A DNA stretch of 64,000 nt from positions 16,846 to 80,845 of the forward strand of contig CAZBHS010000025.1 of NCBI GenBank assembly GCA_964491915.1, read 5' to 3'. The notes below the pieces were generated by a model. That model was not told the DNA's origin, searched no databases, and saw only the letters and a program-made list of their open reading frames with translations. Shown in pieces: positions 28,301-41,400 of the stretch. The translations under genes were made by a program, and so were the position numbers. This DNA is from JAHELQ01 sp964491915 (GTDB taxonomy: Bacteria > Acidobacteriota > Aminicenantia > UBA2199). Within the stretch, counting starts at the first letter, position 1, and every line of letters begins with the position of its first letter.

Positions 28301-31300
28301 CATTCCCAGCAAAGTCTTCGCTCCATCGGCGAAACGAACCGCGCCTCGCAGGTGGCGGGTCCAATACGACGGGTCGTTCAAATCATCGCTCGAAATCCAT
28401 TCGCCGCTTAAATTCGAGATATATGGGATGGCAGGCTGCTTGACGGTCACGCCGTTCACAACGTTGGTGAACGCAGCGAGGATCGGGTCCATCATAGCCG
28501 AATGGAACGCGTGGGATGTATGGAGACGCCGCACATTGAGTCCCTGCTCCACCAGCCGCTCCTCGAAGGCGACAATCAATTCGTGGGGGCCGGAGACCAC
28601 CGAGCGGTTACTGGAGTTGGCGGCCGCCAGAGAGAGGGATGAATCGAGCATCGCTTCCACTTCAGCCGCCGGCAACGGAACGCTCAACATGGCGCCGGAG
28701 GGGAGGCTCTGCATTAATTCCCCCCGTTTCACCACCAACCGCAGGCAATCTTCCAACGATAAAACTCCAGAGAGGCAAGCGGCGGTGTATTCGCCGATAC
28801 TGTGGCCGGTCATGGCCGCGGGGGCGACGCCCCAATGGATCAACAAGCGGGCCAGGGCGTATTCGAACGCCACCAGCAATGGCTGCGTGACAGCGGTCTG
28901 ATTGATGTCCGCCGCCGGATGGCCCGGCTCCGGATACAACGCCGGTTTCAGATCAAAGCCCAGCAAAGGCTTCAGAATATCGAAACATTCATCCAGTTCC
29001 CGGCGGAAGACCGGTTCGGCCTCATACAAACCCTTGCCCATATCGAGATACTGGGCTCCCTGGCCGGGAAAGAGAAACACGATGGCCGGTTGCCCTTCGT
29101 TTGCCCCGAAGGAAAGGCTGGAAGAGTTTGTGCTCCGGGACAGAGCATCCACAGCTTCGCTCGCGGTTTTGCACACAATCGCCCGTCGATGGGGATATGC
29201 GCCCCGTCCCACTTGCAAAGTGAAGGAGACGTCGCGAAGCGGAACTCCAGGATGGGATTTCAGATAAGATGACAGTTCGGTGATGGACTGCTGGAGAGCG
29301 GCCCCGGTTTTGGCAGAAATAGGAAGAAGGTGATAATCACCGCTTTCGGAAGCCCTGGATCGAGCGTTGGTGGGCGATGGGCAGTACTCCTCGATGGCGA
29401 GATGCACATTGGTGCCGCCGATGCCGAAGGAACTGACCCCCGCCCGCAACGGCGCGCCATTGTTATCCCACTCTTTTAAATTGGCGTTGACATAAAAAGG
29501 GCTCGACGCCAAATCGATGTTGGGATTCGGCGATTTGAAATGCAACGACGGGGCGATCTTTTTATGATGAAGCGAGAGAACCGTCTTCAAAAATCCCGCC
29601 ACTCCGGCCGCGGCATCCAGGTGCCCGACATTGGTCTTGACCGAACCCACCGCGCAATAGTTCTTCCGTTCGGTGTCGAACGCCTGGGTCAAGGCGGCGA
29701 TTTCAATGGGGTCGCCCAGTGTTGTGCCGGTGCCGTGGGCTTCGATGAACGAGATGGTATCCGGATCAAAGCCCGCCATATCCAACGCTTCGCGGATCAC
29801 CTCCGCCTGTCCCTCGACACTGGGAGCTGTGTAGCCGACTTTGCGGTTACCGTCATTGTTGGCGGCTCCGCCTTTGACCACCGCGTAAATGGTGTCGCCG
29901 TCCTTTTCAGCTAACGACAGAGGCTTCAGCACAACCACACCCGCGCCGTCGCCGAACACAGTGCCGCCGGCCTCTTTGTCGAAGGCCCGGCAAAAACCGT
30001 CGGAGGAGCGAATCATGCCCTCCTGATACAAATAGCCCTGATTGGGTTCCGGAGATATAGACACGCCCCCCGCCACCGCCATCCTACACTCGTTGGCCAT
30101 CAGGCCGCGGCAGGCCTGGTAAATAGCCATCAATGATGTGGAGCAGGCGGTCTGAACTGTTGCCGCCGGCCCTTTGAGATTGAGATTGTACGCGATACGG
30201 GTGCAGAGAAAATCGCGGCTGGCGAGATTGACTGTGCCGAAGGAGCCGAGGTCGCGGCCTTTGTCGCTGAACATAGCCATCCCTTCCCAATGTAAACTGG
30301 ACGAAGCGCCGGCATAGAGACCGATGGCATCGTCACAGGTATGCGGATGATAGCCCGCGTGCTCCAATGCCTGCTCGACACACTCATGGAAGACGCGAAT
30401 CTGCGGGTCCATCAATTGGGCCTCGTTGGGAGTGTAGCCGAAGAAGTCTGCGTCGAAGCCATCGATGCCATCGATAAAACTTGCCCTTTTTACATAGCGG
30501 GGATTGTCGATGAGCTCTCGCTTCACGCCGGCAGCCAGCAATTGGTCGTCCGTCAACGGCGCGATGGATTCGACCCCATTCTCGAGGTTTTTCCAGAAGG
30601 CGTCGCTATCCTCCGCTCCGGGGAAGCGGCAACTCATGCCGATCACAGCCACGCTCATGGTGGTTGTCTCCGGCAACTCCGCATGCTGTTTTGCCGCCGG
30701 AAGCTTTGAATCGCCGGATAGATGGCGGGCCAATTGGCGAATGGTGGGATAGCGGAACAGGTCCACCACCGGAATATCCCGGTTGAGCCGCTCCTTCAGT
30801 TTGGAGTTCACCATGATGATATTCAACGACGTACCGCCTACTTCGAAGAAGTTGTCGTCGATGCCCGGCGCGGAGATCCCCAACACCTCTTGCCAGACAG
30901 AGGCCACAATCACCTCCATCCGGTCGTGGGGCGCTACCGGCGTCGAGGGAGCGTTCGCTTCCTCTTTGATGGAGGCGAGGGATTTTCGATCCACTTTGCC
31001 GTTGGGGGTTAGCGGTAGGGATTCCAGAATCTGTATCTCCGCCGGCACCATGTAATCCGGTAAGGTTTGAGAGAGAAAATCCTTCAATATCGAAGGCTTC
31101 AATTCTTTTGATTGGGAGGAAACAAAAGCCCGAAGATACTTCTGCCGGTTTTGATCGGTGGCCGTCACTACCGCGACGCCATCTACAGCCGGATGTTGGC
31201 TGAGCCGGCTCTCGATTTCCCCCAACTCGATACGCAAGCCGCGAATCTTGACCTGGTGGTCGATGCGGCCCAAGAATTCGAGTTTTCCGTCTTCTCTGAA

Positions 31301-34300
31301 CCGGACCAAATCTCCGGTGCGGTAGAGACGAGTCAGTTGTTTCTCCTCTTGCGCCAAACCTGTCTCATTCAGAGGAATGAACCGTTCAGCCGTCAATTCC
31401 GGCCGGTTTAGATAACCGGGCGACAATCCTTCGCCGGCAACCCAGAGCTCGCCCGGGACGCCGATAGGTTGCAAACCGCCGGTTTTGGCCAGAACATAGA
31501 CGCGGGTGTTGGCCATAGGAACGCCTATAGAGATGGCTCCATCGCCGGCATCGACAATATCACTGGTGGTGCAGACTGTATTTTCCGCCGGTCCATATAT
31601 ATTTGCCAATAAATAGTTGGTGGCTCCGGCTTCTTTTAACCGGTCGCCGCCGGAGTGAAGAATCCTGAGGGAATGATTCTTTATCTTCAAAAACTGTTCG
31701 CACACTGGGGTGGGCAAAAAGCCTACCGTGATATCATGTGATTCAACATATCGATTCAATCCTTCCAGGTCAAGTTTGATCGATGATGGAATCACACAGA
31801 GAGTCGCCGCCCCCGCGAAACAAGGAAATATTTCCCAAACCGATGCGTCGAAGCTCATGCCCGCGTATTTGGAAAACCTATCGCCGGCGGTCACTTCGAA
31901 TTGCCGTTGGTACCAGAGACAGAGATTCAGAAGAGAGCGATGGCGGATCAAAACGCCTTTGGGTTGTCCGGTGGAGCCGGAGGTGTAAATGACGTAAGCG
32001 ATGTCTTCCTGCTTGACCTCCGGACAGGGCGGATCGTCTTCCATGTCCGCGGTTTGCAAATCCTGGAGGCTCAACCAACGTACATCGCCGGAGCCGGACA
32101 CAGGTTCGCCGGCGGACAGCGCGATGGAGGCGCAACAATCGTCGAGCATATAGCGAATCCGCTCTCGGGGATAGGCCGGATCAACGGGCAAGTAAGCGGC
32201 GCCCGCTTTTTGAACCGCCAGGATGGCGATGATCATATCGAGGGACGAATCGGAAATTATAGGAACAATGCCGCCGGGTGTTACGCCGTTTCGGATCAGA
32301 AGCCCGGCTGCGGCGTCCGAGAGACGGTTCAATTCACCGTATGTGATTTGCCGCTCGCAGCCGGAAGAACCGCCGCTGTCTGTTATAGCGATGTGATGCT
32401 GATAATCGGCGGCATTTTTTATGAAGATATCGAGGAATGTCTCATTATCCGGCAGTTCCATGGCTGTATCGTTGAATTCGTGAAGAAGCTTGAATTTTTC
32501 CTCGTTGGAGATGAAATCGATGTCCCCGATGGCCTTTTCGGGATTTAGTAGGACGTGCCTGATGACGGCGATAAAGTGGCCGGCGAACCGTTGGATAGTG
32601 GATCTCTTGAACAAGGCGGTGCAATATTCGAACATAAACGCCAACCTGTCCCCATCGCTACAGAACAGGGTGATATCGGCTTTTGAAGAATCTTTGAGCA
32701 CTTCGTCGGGGCGGCGCATCGAAAGACCGCCGGCAGGCTGAGGGGACGAAACGGATGACGACATCGCCGGTTTGTCGAAACTCATGAAGGAGAATTCCAC
32801 ATCCGCCAAAGGATTGCGGGAAAAGTCCCGGGGGATGTCCAGATCCTCCACCAATTGGTCGAATTGAACATCTTGATTGGCAAAGGCCGCCAGCACTGTT
32901 TCTTTGACTTCGCGCAAAAAGGCGGAGAATGTTTTTCGCGGCGACGGGAAGTTACGGATCGGCAGCAAGTTGACAAACATGCCGATCAACCCTTCCACAT
33001 CGGCGTGGGACCGTCCGGAGACCGCCGACCCCACAACGATGTCTTCCTGCCCGTCGCGGCTATAGCGATGCAGGATCGTATACAGGACCGCAAGGAGCGA
33101 CATGTACACAGTGACGCCGTGCTTCCGGGAGAAATCCACCAATCGCTTCGTATCCTCCTCTTCCAATGTCGCTTCCACCAAATCTCCGGCGAAGCTCTGG
33201 ATGGCGGGGCGGGGAAAGTCGAGGGGCAAATCCAACGCCGGGATGGAATCTTTATAGATATCGAGCCAATATTCTTTTTGCCGGTCGATGGCTCCGGTCT
33301 CGAACAATTGGTTTTGCCAGGCGGCGAAATCTTTGTATTGAACCGGTAATGGCGCAAGCTCCGCGTCGCTGTACAAGAGGAGGAGCTCCTTCATCATGAT
33401 CGCGCACGACATGGCGTCGGCGATGATGTGGTGGCAGTCCATCATCAAGACATGGCGGTTGTCCCCGCTTTTGATCACCTGAGCCCGCAGGAGCGGCGCG
33501 ACGCTCAAATCGAACGGCCGGATGAAGGCGTCGATCCGTTGTCGCAACGATTGCTCCACCTCTTCTAGAAGAGGAAGAAAAAACTCCGGTTCGTCATGCA
33601 CCACCTGTACCGGCCGGCCCTCCACCAAATGAAACGAGGTGCGCAATGATTCATGCCTGCGGATGAGGGCGATGAAGGCCTGCCGCAATCGTTCCACATC
33701 GAGCTCTCCCTCGATCACCTGCACATCCGGCAGGTTGTAGCCGGTATGGCGGTTGTCGAATTGGTCTAAGATAAACAGTCTTTTTTGAGCCGCGGACAGA
33801 GGGTAATGGGCCGCCGGGGCCACCGGTCCAATGCCCGCGCCCGCATCCCTCTCTTCATCATTCCCGTCATCTTGGCCGCCGGTTCTCTCTTCCACCAAAC
33901 GGGCGAATTCTTCCACCGTCAGATGACTGAATAGATCCGCAACGGAAAAGTTCGTTTCCAATTGGCGGTTCAATTGGTTCACAATGGTGAGGGCGCTGAT
34001 GGAATCGCCCCCCAACTCATAATAATTGGCGTAGACATCGATCTCATCGAATCCCAATGCCACGGCCCAGGCGCCGGCGACCCGCCGTTCGGCGGAAGAG
34101 TAGTCTCCATCCTCCCTACCGGTGAGAGTCGCCGCTTTGGACTCGAAGCCCTGCCGCGAAATGGAAGCCGGTTTGCGGAACCGTTTTAACTTACCGGACA
34201 ATTCAGCGGACAAACGGAGAGGCAGATCTCGCTCCTTTTCAGCCAGCAATCGCATACCCAGGGGGCTGATCAAAATATGAGGAAGCTCCAGCGCCAATAC

Positions 34301-37300
34301 CGTCTCAAAGGCCGAAGCGGCTTCGTGGTTGGTAATATTTTTAAACACATCATTCGCATCGTCGGCTCCGAAGCGACGGGCCATGCCCACCTCTTTCCAA
34401 CCGGTCCAACCAATGGAGAGGGTTCGCTTCCCCAGCGCTGTCCGTTGGGCGGAAAACGCGTCCAGGAAACAATTGGCCGCCGTGTAATCGCTTTGTCCCG
34501 GTCCGCCGGTCAAGGCGGTGAGAGACGAGCACAAGATGAAGAAATCGAGGTCGTCGCCGGCGGTGGCCCGATCCAATGCCAGGGTCCCCTGGATTTTGGG
34601 CCTCGAGACACTGCGGAAGGTCTCTTCGTCTTTGTCAACCATCAAGCCCTTACCCGCCACGCCGGCGCAATGGATCACGCCGTGAATGGCGCCCCATTGC
34701 CGGCGCGCCTCCCGCAACACTTCATCGAGAGCATCACGATTTGACACGTCCACCGCATGACACTCCACATAGGAGCCCATCGCCGCGATCCGTTCCAGGC
34801 TCTCTTTTTGAGTGGAAACCGCGGACCGGCCCAGTAACACCAGATTCACCCTCTCCATGGAGGCCAGCTTCTCCGCCAACACCAGGCCGATACCTCCCAG
34901 ACCTCCGGTAATCACATACACTCCGTTTTCCCGGATAGTGAGAGCGGCCTCTCGATCGGCGGCGTCATCCAGCGAACGGAACTCTTCGACGAACCGCTCG
35001 TCGCGCCGCACCGCCGTAACCGGCGTTTGCTCCGGCGAGAAGATGTCGTCGATGACGCCTTCGAGTGTGGACTCCAGATCCACATCGATCATGCGGCATG
35101 ACACAGAGGGATATTCCTGGGGAATAACTTTCGCCACCCCGAATAACGCCGCGTGCCGCGGCAAGAGGAAGGGCTCGCCGCCGGTGACCGCCGCCGCGTA
35201 ATTGGCGATAACCGTCAATTGAACATCCACCACTCGCTCTTTCATCAGTTTTTGGGCCAGATGGAAGAGATCGATGTCGGCTTCGGCCTCCGACGAAGGA
35301 TTCTCGAAGGCAAGGAACAAAACGATATCCCCATCTTCAGCTTCCACCTTTCGTAGCCAATCATCGCCTTCCCGCTTTAAGCCTATAAGATGGGGGACAT
35401 CTTTTTTCAAACAATTCAGCAGTTCATCTTCCCGGCGATGGCCTCCGCCGCCGATTACCCACACTCTTCGATTTTGAATCAGGTCTTCGACCGCGCCTGT
35501 CCCCTTTTCAGATTCTTCACGGGGGACCCAGACGATATGATGAAACATGCCGGCGGTTGCCGGCGCCGCCATATCGCCGTGGACCCGCTTGAGGGTATAA
35601 TCCGTCAATTGAACGGCAACCTCTCCCTGTGGTGATGCCAAAACTATATCGTAGCGCACAATCTCGCCTTCGTCCCCGTCTTTTTTCTTGACATGGCACA
35701 CAGCGTCGGCAGGCGCCTGTCCCCAAATTTTCACCTCCGGGTATGCCAGGGGGAGATAATTCCCCTGCAAGCGGCCGCTACCGATATGAATGGCGGTATC
35801 CATGAGGGGCGGATGCAGAAAAAAATCATCCAGATCCCCTCTAAAATCATCGCCCAATTCCAACGTGCCCAGGCATTCGTCGGAGCCGGCGTGAATGATC
35901 CGCAAGCAATCCCAGCGGGGACCGGTCCAGACGAAAGCATCTTCCGGCAACGGTTCATCCCGCCTCTCGATATGATGGACCTCCCCGAGGCGTTCTTCGA
36001 TGGCGGGGATATCCAGAACTTCCGGTTCCTCGCCCTCCTCCGCTCCCAACACCGCGACGGTTCCGGAGGCGTACTGGCGCCAGAGGTCCGGCTCCGGTCC
36101 GCCGTCGTCCCGGTGAACGACGCGGAAATCAAAACCATCGCCATGGGTCGTGACAATAATCTGGACTTCGAGAGACTCCTCTTCGTCCATTATCATGGGG
36201 CTGGAGATTACCAAATCCCGGACACACAGGTGTGCCTCCCCGAAGAGCTCGCGTCCCAATTCCGCCGCTATTTCCAGATAGCCTGTCCCCACCATCACGC
36301 AGCGGCCCGCCACTTTATGCTGCCGCAGGAGCCAATGCTTCGCCGGGCTGAAAACAGTGGAATAGATGGCGATATCTTCCGATTCCGCCAGGCATGTGTC
36401 CACCAAACCGAGATTCACCCGGCGGGCGTAACGGCTGTCGATGGCGGTTGCCACTAATTGCTGCCGGATCCGCGCTATGTCTTCATCCGCCGGTTCCAGC
36501 CAGCAGCGGCGACGGTCAAACGGATAAGTGGGGAGTGGAACCCGAGAGAAGCCTCCCCCATGGTACAAACGGCTCCAGGGGACATCGCCCCCTGCGACAT
36601 AAACTGCCGCCAACTGGTTCAGCGCATCGTCTTCCCGTTGGTCCAGGTATCCGGTCGCCAACCGCCCGGCCTCCCGGCTCACGATTGCCAATTCTTGTTC
36701 GGTCACATCGCCGGGTTTCTTTTGGGTTTTGCCGGGGGGAACGATATGAAAAGCGCCGAAGAAGATTCCGTCGGCCGGTGAGTGAGCGATACCTNNNNNN
36801 NNNNGTGTCTACTTTAGATAGTAAGGCCTCCCGGTCTTTAAACCTCAGGAGTAGTCGATAGCGGTAATGCCCTTTGCCGGTGTTGGCGGTGAAGCAGGCA
36901 TCGTCGAGGCGGCGATTCGATGATTGCTGAAAATACGTTTGGTAACTCCGCAACCAGTCTTCGATACCAGCCTGCGATTGAGCCGTTATCGTCAACATCA
37001 GAGGCGGGGAATATCGAGATGGAGCGTTCGCTTCCAAATCCGGCGCTTCTTCCAGCACCACATGGCAATTGGTGCCGCTGAGGCCGAAGGAACTGACGCC
37101 GCAGCGGCGGGGATGGCCGTTTGCATCCCAATCTCTTAATTCAGTATTCACGAACACCGGTGATTGGTCGAAGTCGATTTGCCGGTTAGGGGTAGTGAAG
37201 TGGACGATGGGGGGGATCTGTTTGTGTTTCAACGCCAATACCGCGTTAAACAAACCCATGAGTCCGGCGGCGCTGTCCAGGTGGCCGACATTGGTTTTGA

Positions 37301-38408
37301 CGGAGCCAATGGCGCAGAATTGCTTCTTATCGGTGTAGCGGCCGAAGGCCCGGGTTAAGCCCTCGATCTCGATGGGGTCGCCCAGTTTGGTGCCGGTGCC
37401 GTGGGCTTCGATGTAGGAGATGGTGGTGGGATCGACGCCCGCGTCCTTCCAGGCTTTGAGGAGAACCTCGGCTTGAGCCGCCGCGTTGGGAGCGGTGATA
37501 CCGGCGGAACTGCCGTCCTGGTTGACGGCGCTCCCTTTGATAACGGCGTGAATAAAATCGCGATCTTTTTTCGCTTGCGCCAACGGCTTCAAGAGCAGGG
37601 CCAATACACCCTCCCCTTTTCCGGTGCCGTCCGAGGCGTCGTCGAAGGCGTGGGTCCGGCCATCGGAGGATTCGATTTCCGAGCGGACACCGGTCTCGAT
37701 GGAGACAAAATTGATCTTTACGGCGCCGGCGATTGCCATGGAGCATTCTCCCCGGCGAATGGAGCGCATCGCCAGATGAAGCGCCACCAACGCCGACGAG
37801 CACGCGGTATCCACCAACACCGCCGGTCCTTTCAAATCCAACAAATAGGAGATCCGGCCGGGGATAATGGACGGGAGGTTGCCGGGCATCGCCTGCATCT
37901 CCTGTCCCGGAGCCACCAGGGACACCAGTTTTTTATAGCCTTCGTTATCGCCGGCAAATCCGGCGAACACACCGGTTTGAGTCCCGGATAGCGACGATCC
38001 TCCATACCCCGCGTCCTCCAGAGCGGTCCACGCCGTTTCCAAAAACAACCGTTGGTGCGGATCCATGAGGGACGCCTCTTTGGGGGACAGGCGAAACAGG
38101 GAATAATCGAAGCCGTCGATCCGGTCGAGATACGCGGCCTCCTGGAATGTCAATCGACCGGCGTTTGCTGTGGTCAACTCCAAAAACGAACGGACATCGG
38201 CCTCCCGTCCCGAAGGCAGTGGTCCCACAAGGTCTGTCCCTTGCCGGATATAATCCCAGAATGCTTCGGGCGAGTGGGCGTCGCCAATGTTCAGCCCCAT
38301 ACCGATGATGGCGATATCTTTGGAAGAGATTCCTATCGAGGCTTCCTTCCTGGAAGAGGACGATAAAGAGAGCGTTGATTTACTGGTGTCCAATAATTTG
38401 CGTTTCAT
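25328..38408 (-). CDS. Hybrid PKS-NRPS protein C: KS-DH-KR-ACP / C-A-PCP / KS-AT-KR-ACP-TE, interrupted by an assembly gap
   Basis: About 4360 residues if joined across the N run; the two sides are in different frames only because the gap length is arbitrary. ATG at 38408 with GGAG eight bases before. Module 1: KS (Cys in DTACSSAL, His in EAHGTGT and NVGHLD), no AT, then after the gap a KS-flanking linker (GIAHSPADG, LPTYPFDRRRCW), DH (His in HKVAG with Val in place of the motif Pro; Asp in MDTAIH), KR (ITGGLGGIG, Tyr in SDYTAAN), ACP (GGDS near 34005). Module 2: C (HHIIADA), A, PCP (GGTS). Eye-aligned A code DAWFLSIVCK, hydrophobic. Module 3: KS (QTACSTS), AT (GHSIGEY; HAFH, a malonyl motif), KR (VTGKGGLG), ACP, then TE with GASFGG (near 25868) and His in GDHD (near 25400). 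The TE marks this as the last protein of the line. Confidence 0.88.
36795..36804. other. Assembly gap (10 N)
   Basis: Ten N bases join two contigs inside the first PKS module of protein C. The frame left of the gap begins GIAHSPADG and belongs to the linker that normally follows a KS lacking an AT. The frame on the right ends in LLLRFKDREALLSKVD, also post-KS linker. The missing piece is therefore probably short, but its length is unknown, and an AT domain cannot be excluded purely from the N count. Confidence 0.97.
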
Positions 38409-38434
38409 GTGGTGTTCTCCGTATGCCGGCGTCG

Positions 38435-41400
38435 TTAGTGTCGGCTCACGACATCGAGCAATTTCATATAGGTTTCCGCCAATTTTTCGGCGGATTGGGG
38501 TGTCAAGCGCTGTGAGCAGCGGCAGATAAATTCGATCCGGTCAGTCAAACATTCCGGCTGGAAGACAATATCGAAGACGCCTGCCCAATCGGCGGACCAT
38601 TGTATTTGAGCGGCGCCGCAAAAAAGCGCCGGGGCCTGTCCCCTCTCCCGCCGCAACGAAATCCGGTTCATATCGGTGGATTCGAATTGGAGGCCGCTGT
38701 CGCCGGTCACGACGTCATCCACCCGCGCGAACAATGCATCGATACTATCGAGCGATTCCAGATCGACCGAGACTTCCTGTAGTTGACCGGGCTCGCCAAT
38801 GGCGGCAACCAGCCCCACTCGCCCATTATCCCCCGCTTCATTGAAGAGGTAGATGAATAGGGACAGGAGGATGCGCTCCAGAGCCACACCGGTTACCGCC
38901 GCCAGGCGCAGCAAACCCTCCAGGATTTCCCCGTCGATGAAGAAATCGATGGCCGACTCCTCTTGCCGGTCCCCCTCCGCGGCGAACCAATCTTCGGGAA
39001 GATTGATTAGCGGTAGCTCCAGTAGCCCGTCGTCTCCCGACAATCTCTGCCGGATCAATGTTCCCAGGCCGGCAATGGTGGGATTGGCGAAAAGATCCAC
39101 CACGTTTACTACCTCAGGGAAGATGCCGTCGATGCCCCGGTGCAATTGCAAGAGGAGCAGGGAATTGCCGCCTAAATCGAAGATGTTGTCGTGGATGCTG
39201 AACGCCTCGATGCCCAATACCTGCCGCCAAATCCCATAAAGCTGTGTCTGGATATCATCGACCGGCGCCTCGAAGCGCGCTCCGGTGCGGAGATTCTGTT
39301 GGGGAGAGGGAAGGGCGCGGGCGTCCAGTTTGCCGTGGCTGGTGAGGGGGAGCGATTCCATCACCACAAAATAGGCGGGAATCATATAATGGGGTAATTG
39401 ACCGCCCAAAAATTCACGAAGCATCGCCGGTGTAAGATTATCCGGCTCATGTGTCCCAACCGCCAGATAGGCGCACAAGCTGATTCCCAGATTCTCATCC
39501 TCCCAGGTTGTCACCGCCGCATCATCCACCGATTCATGCGTTGCCAGGAGCGCTTCGATCTCCCCCAACTCGATACGGTAGCCGCGGATTTTCACCTGCC
39601 GGTCCATCCGTCCTAAAAATTCAATGGTTCCATCTTCCAGCCAACGGCCCCGGTCTCCGGTGCGGTACAGTCCCTCCGCGAATGTCTCAGCCGTCAACTC
39701 AGGCCGGTTTAAATAGCCCCTGGAGACTCCGGCCCCGGCGACACACATTTCTCCCGGTATTCCCACCGGCAACACATTGCCGTGTCGATCCAGAATCGAG
39801 ACAGTGTAATTGGCAATGGGACTTCCAATGGGAATGCCCGACGCCTCTTCGCCGTCGCAACGGTAATAGGTGGCACAGATGGTGGTCTCGGTGGGCGCCG
39901 TGTCATTAAAAAAGATCCCCTGCTTCAGCAGACCATCGATATGACTTTTGTTCAATGTATCCCCGCCGTTGATGAAGGTATGCAAACAAGCCGGCGGCCC
40001 GGTGCGGTTGAGTTCGCCGAGCATCAGGGGCGTGCAATCGATGACATTCACGCCATGCCGCTCGATCCCCTCCACCAATAAGCCGAAATCTTTGAGCCAG
40101 TCCTCCTGCGCCAACACCAGACCCGCGCCTCTAAACAGTGTGGGGAAGACCTCTTCGCAGAACACATCGAAGGTGAAGGCCGCCTGTTGCAGCGCCCGGT
40201 CATGAATCCCCAGGCGAAATTCCTTCGCGAAGGCCGCGGCGTTGGCAAGCAGATGGCGATGCTCCACCACGACTCCTTTGGGCTTGCCGGTGGAGCCGGA
40301 GGTATAAATGATATAAGCCGGATCGTCCGCTCGAGCCGCGTTTTTTTCCAACGGCGATATATTTTGCGCGTGAAGGCGGCAATCGGCGAAAGTCAGAATC
40401 CTTCGATGAAGCCGCTCCTTCCCTTCCTTTGTATCTGTCAGCGCCAGATGGGCTCCGCTATCGGCCAGCATGTAACGAATGCGTTTCTCAGGAAGCGATG
40501 GGTCGATGGGCAGGTAGGCGGCCCCCGCCTCCAGGACGGCCAAAATCGCAACCATCATCTCCACGGAACGACCGCACACCAGAGCCACAATACTGCCGCG
40601 CCCCACCCCATGGGATTGAAGCGTTCCGGCCCAACGCATCGCCGTCTCACTTAGTTCCCGGTAGGTCACGTGTTGCCATTGGCCCTGAAGACCATGATAC
40701 ACCGGTCCTGTCAACGCCACAGCGTCCGGGGTTTTCTCCACTTGCTGTTTCAGCGTTTGGGGAATCGTCATGTCCCCCGCCGGAGGGCATGTATTATCAT
40801 TAAATTCTTCTAGTATCCGCGTCTTCTCCGCCGCCGTCGCCAGAGGGATATTCGCCAGCCGCTCTTCAGGCGACGCCAGAATCCGGTCCAGTAAATGAAC
40901 GAAAATTTCAGCGAACCGCGCGATAGTAGACGGTTTAAACAACGCGGTGCAATACTCGAAGCTGAGCCGCAACTCCCCATCCACCTCATGGCCGTCGAGG
41001 CTGAGATCGAACTTCGAGGTCCCGGTCTCGATCGATATTGGCTCGATATCCCCCAGCGCCGCATCCGCCCCTTCCAATTGCCGGCCGATTCCGGTGTTCT
41101 CCAGCGACAGCATCACATCAAATAGCGGATGCCGGCCCGTGTCCCTGCCGGGAACAACCATATCCACCAATTCCTCAAACGGAAAATCCTGGTGTTCAAA
41201 CGCCTCCAGGCAATGGGTTTTAACCGCCGACAAGAGCTTCAAAAAGGAACCGTCCATGTCACCAGCGGTTCGCAACGCCAACGTATTGACGAACATACCG
41301 ATGATCCCTTCGAGATCTTGATGACGGCGACCCGCCACCGGGGTGCCCACCACAATGTCATCCGCGTCGCACACCCGGGCCAGGAACACATTGAACGCCG

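Noticed and set aside
36516..36794. Continuation of the KS frame of protein C past the N gap (arginine-rich tail)
   Set aside because: The reading frame is set by the arbitrary gap length. The correct sequence left of the gap is in another frame and continues into the PKS linker and DH.
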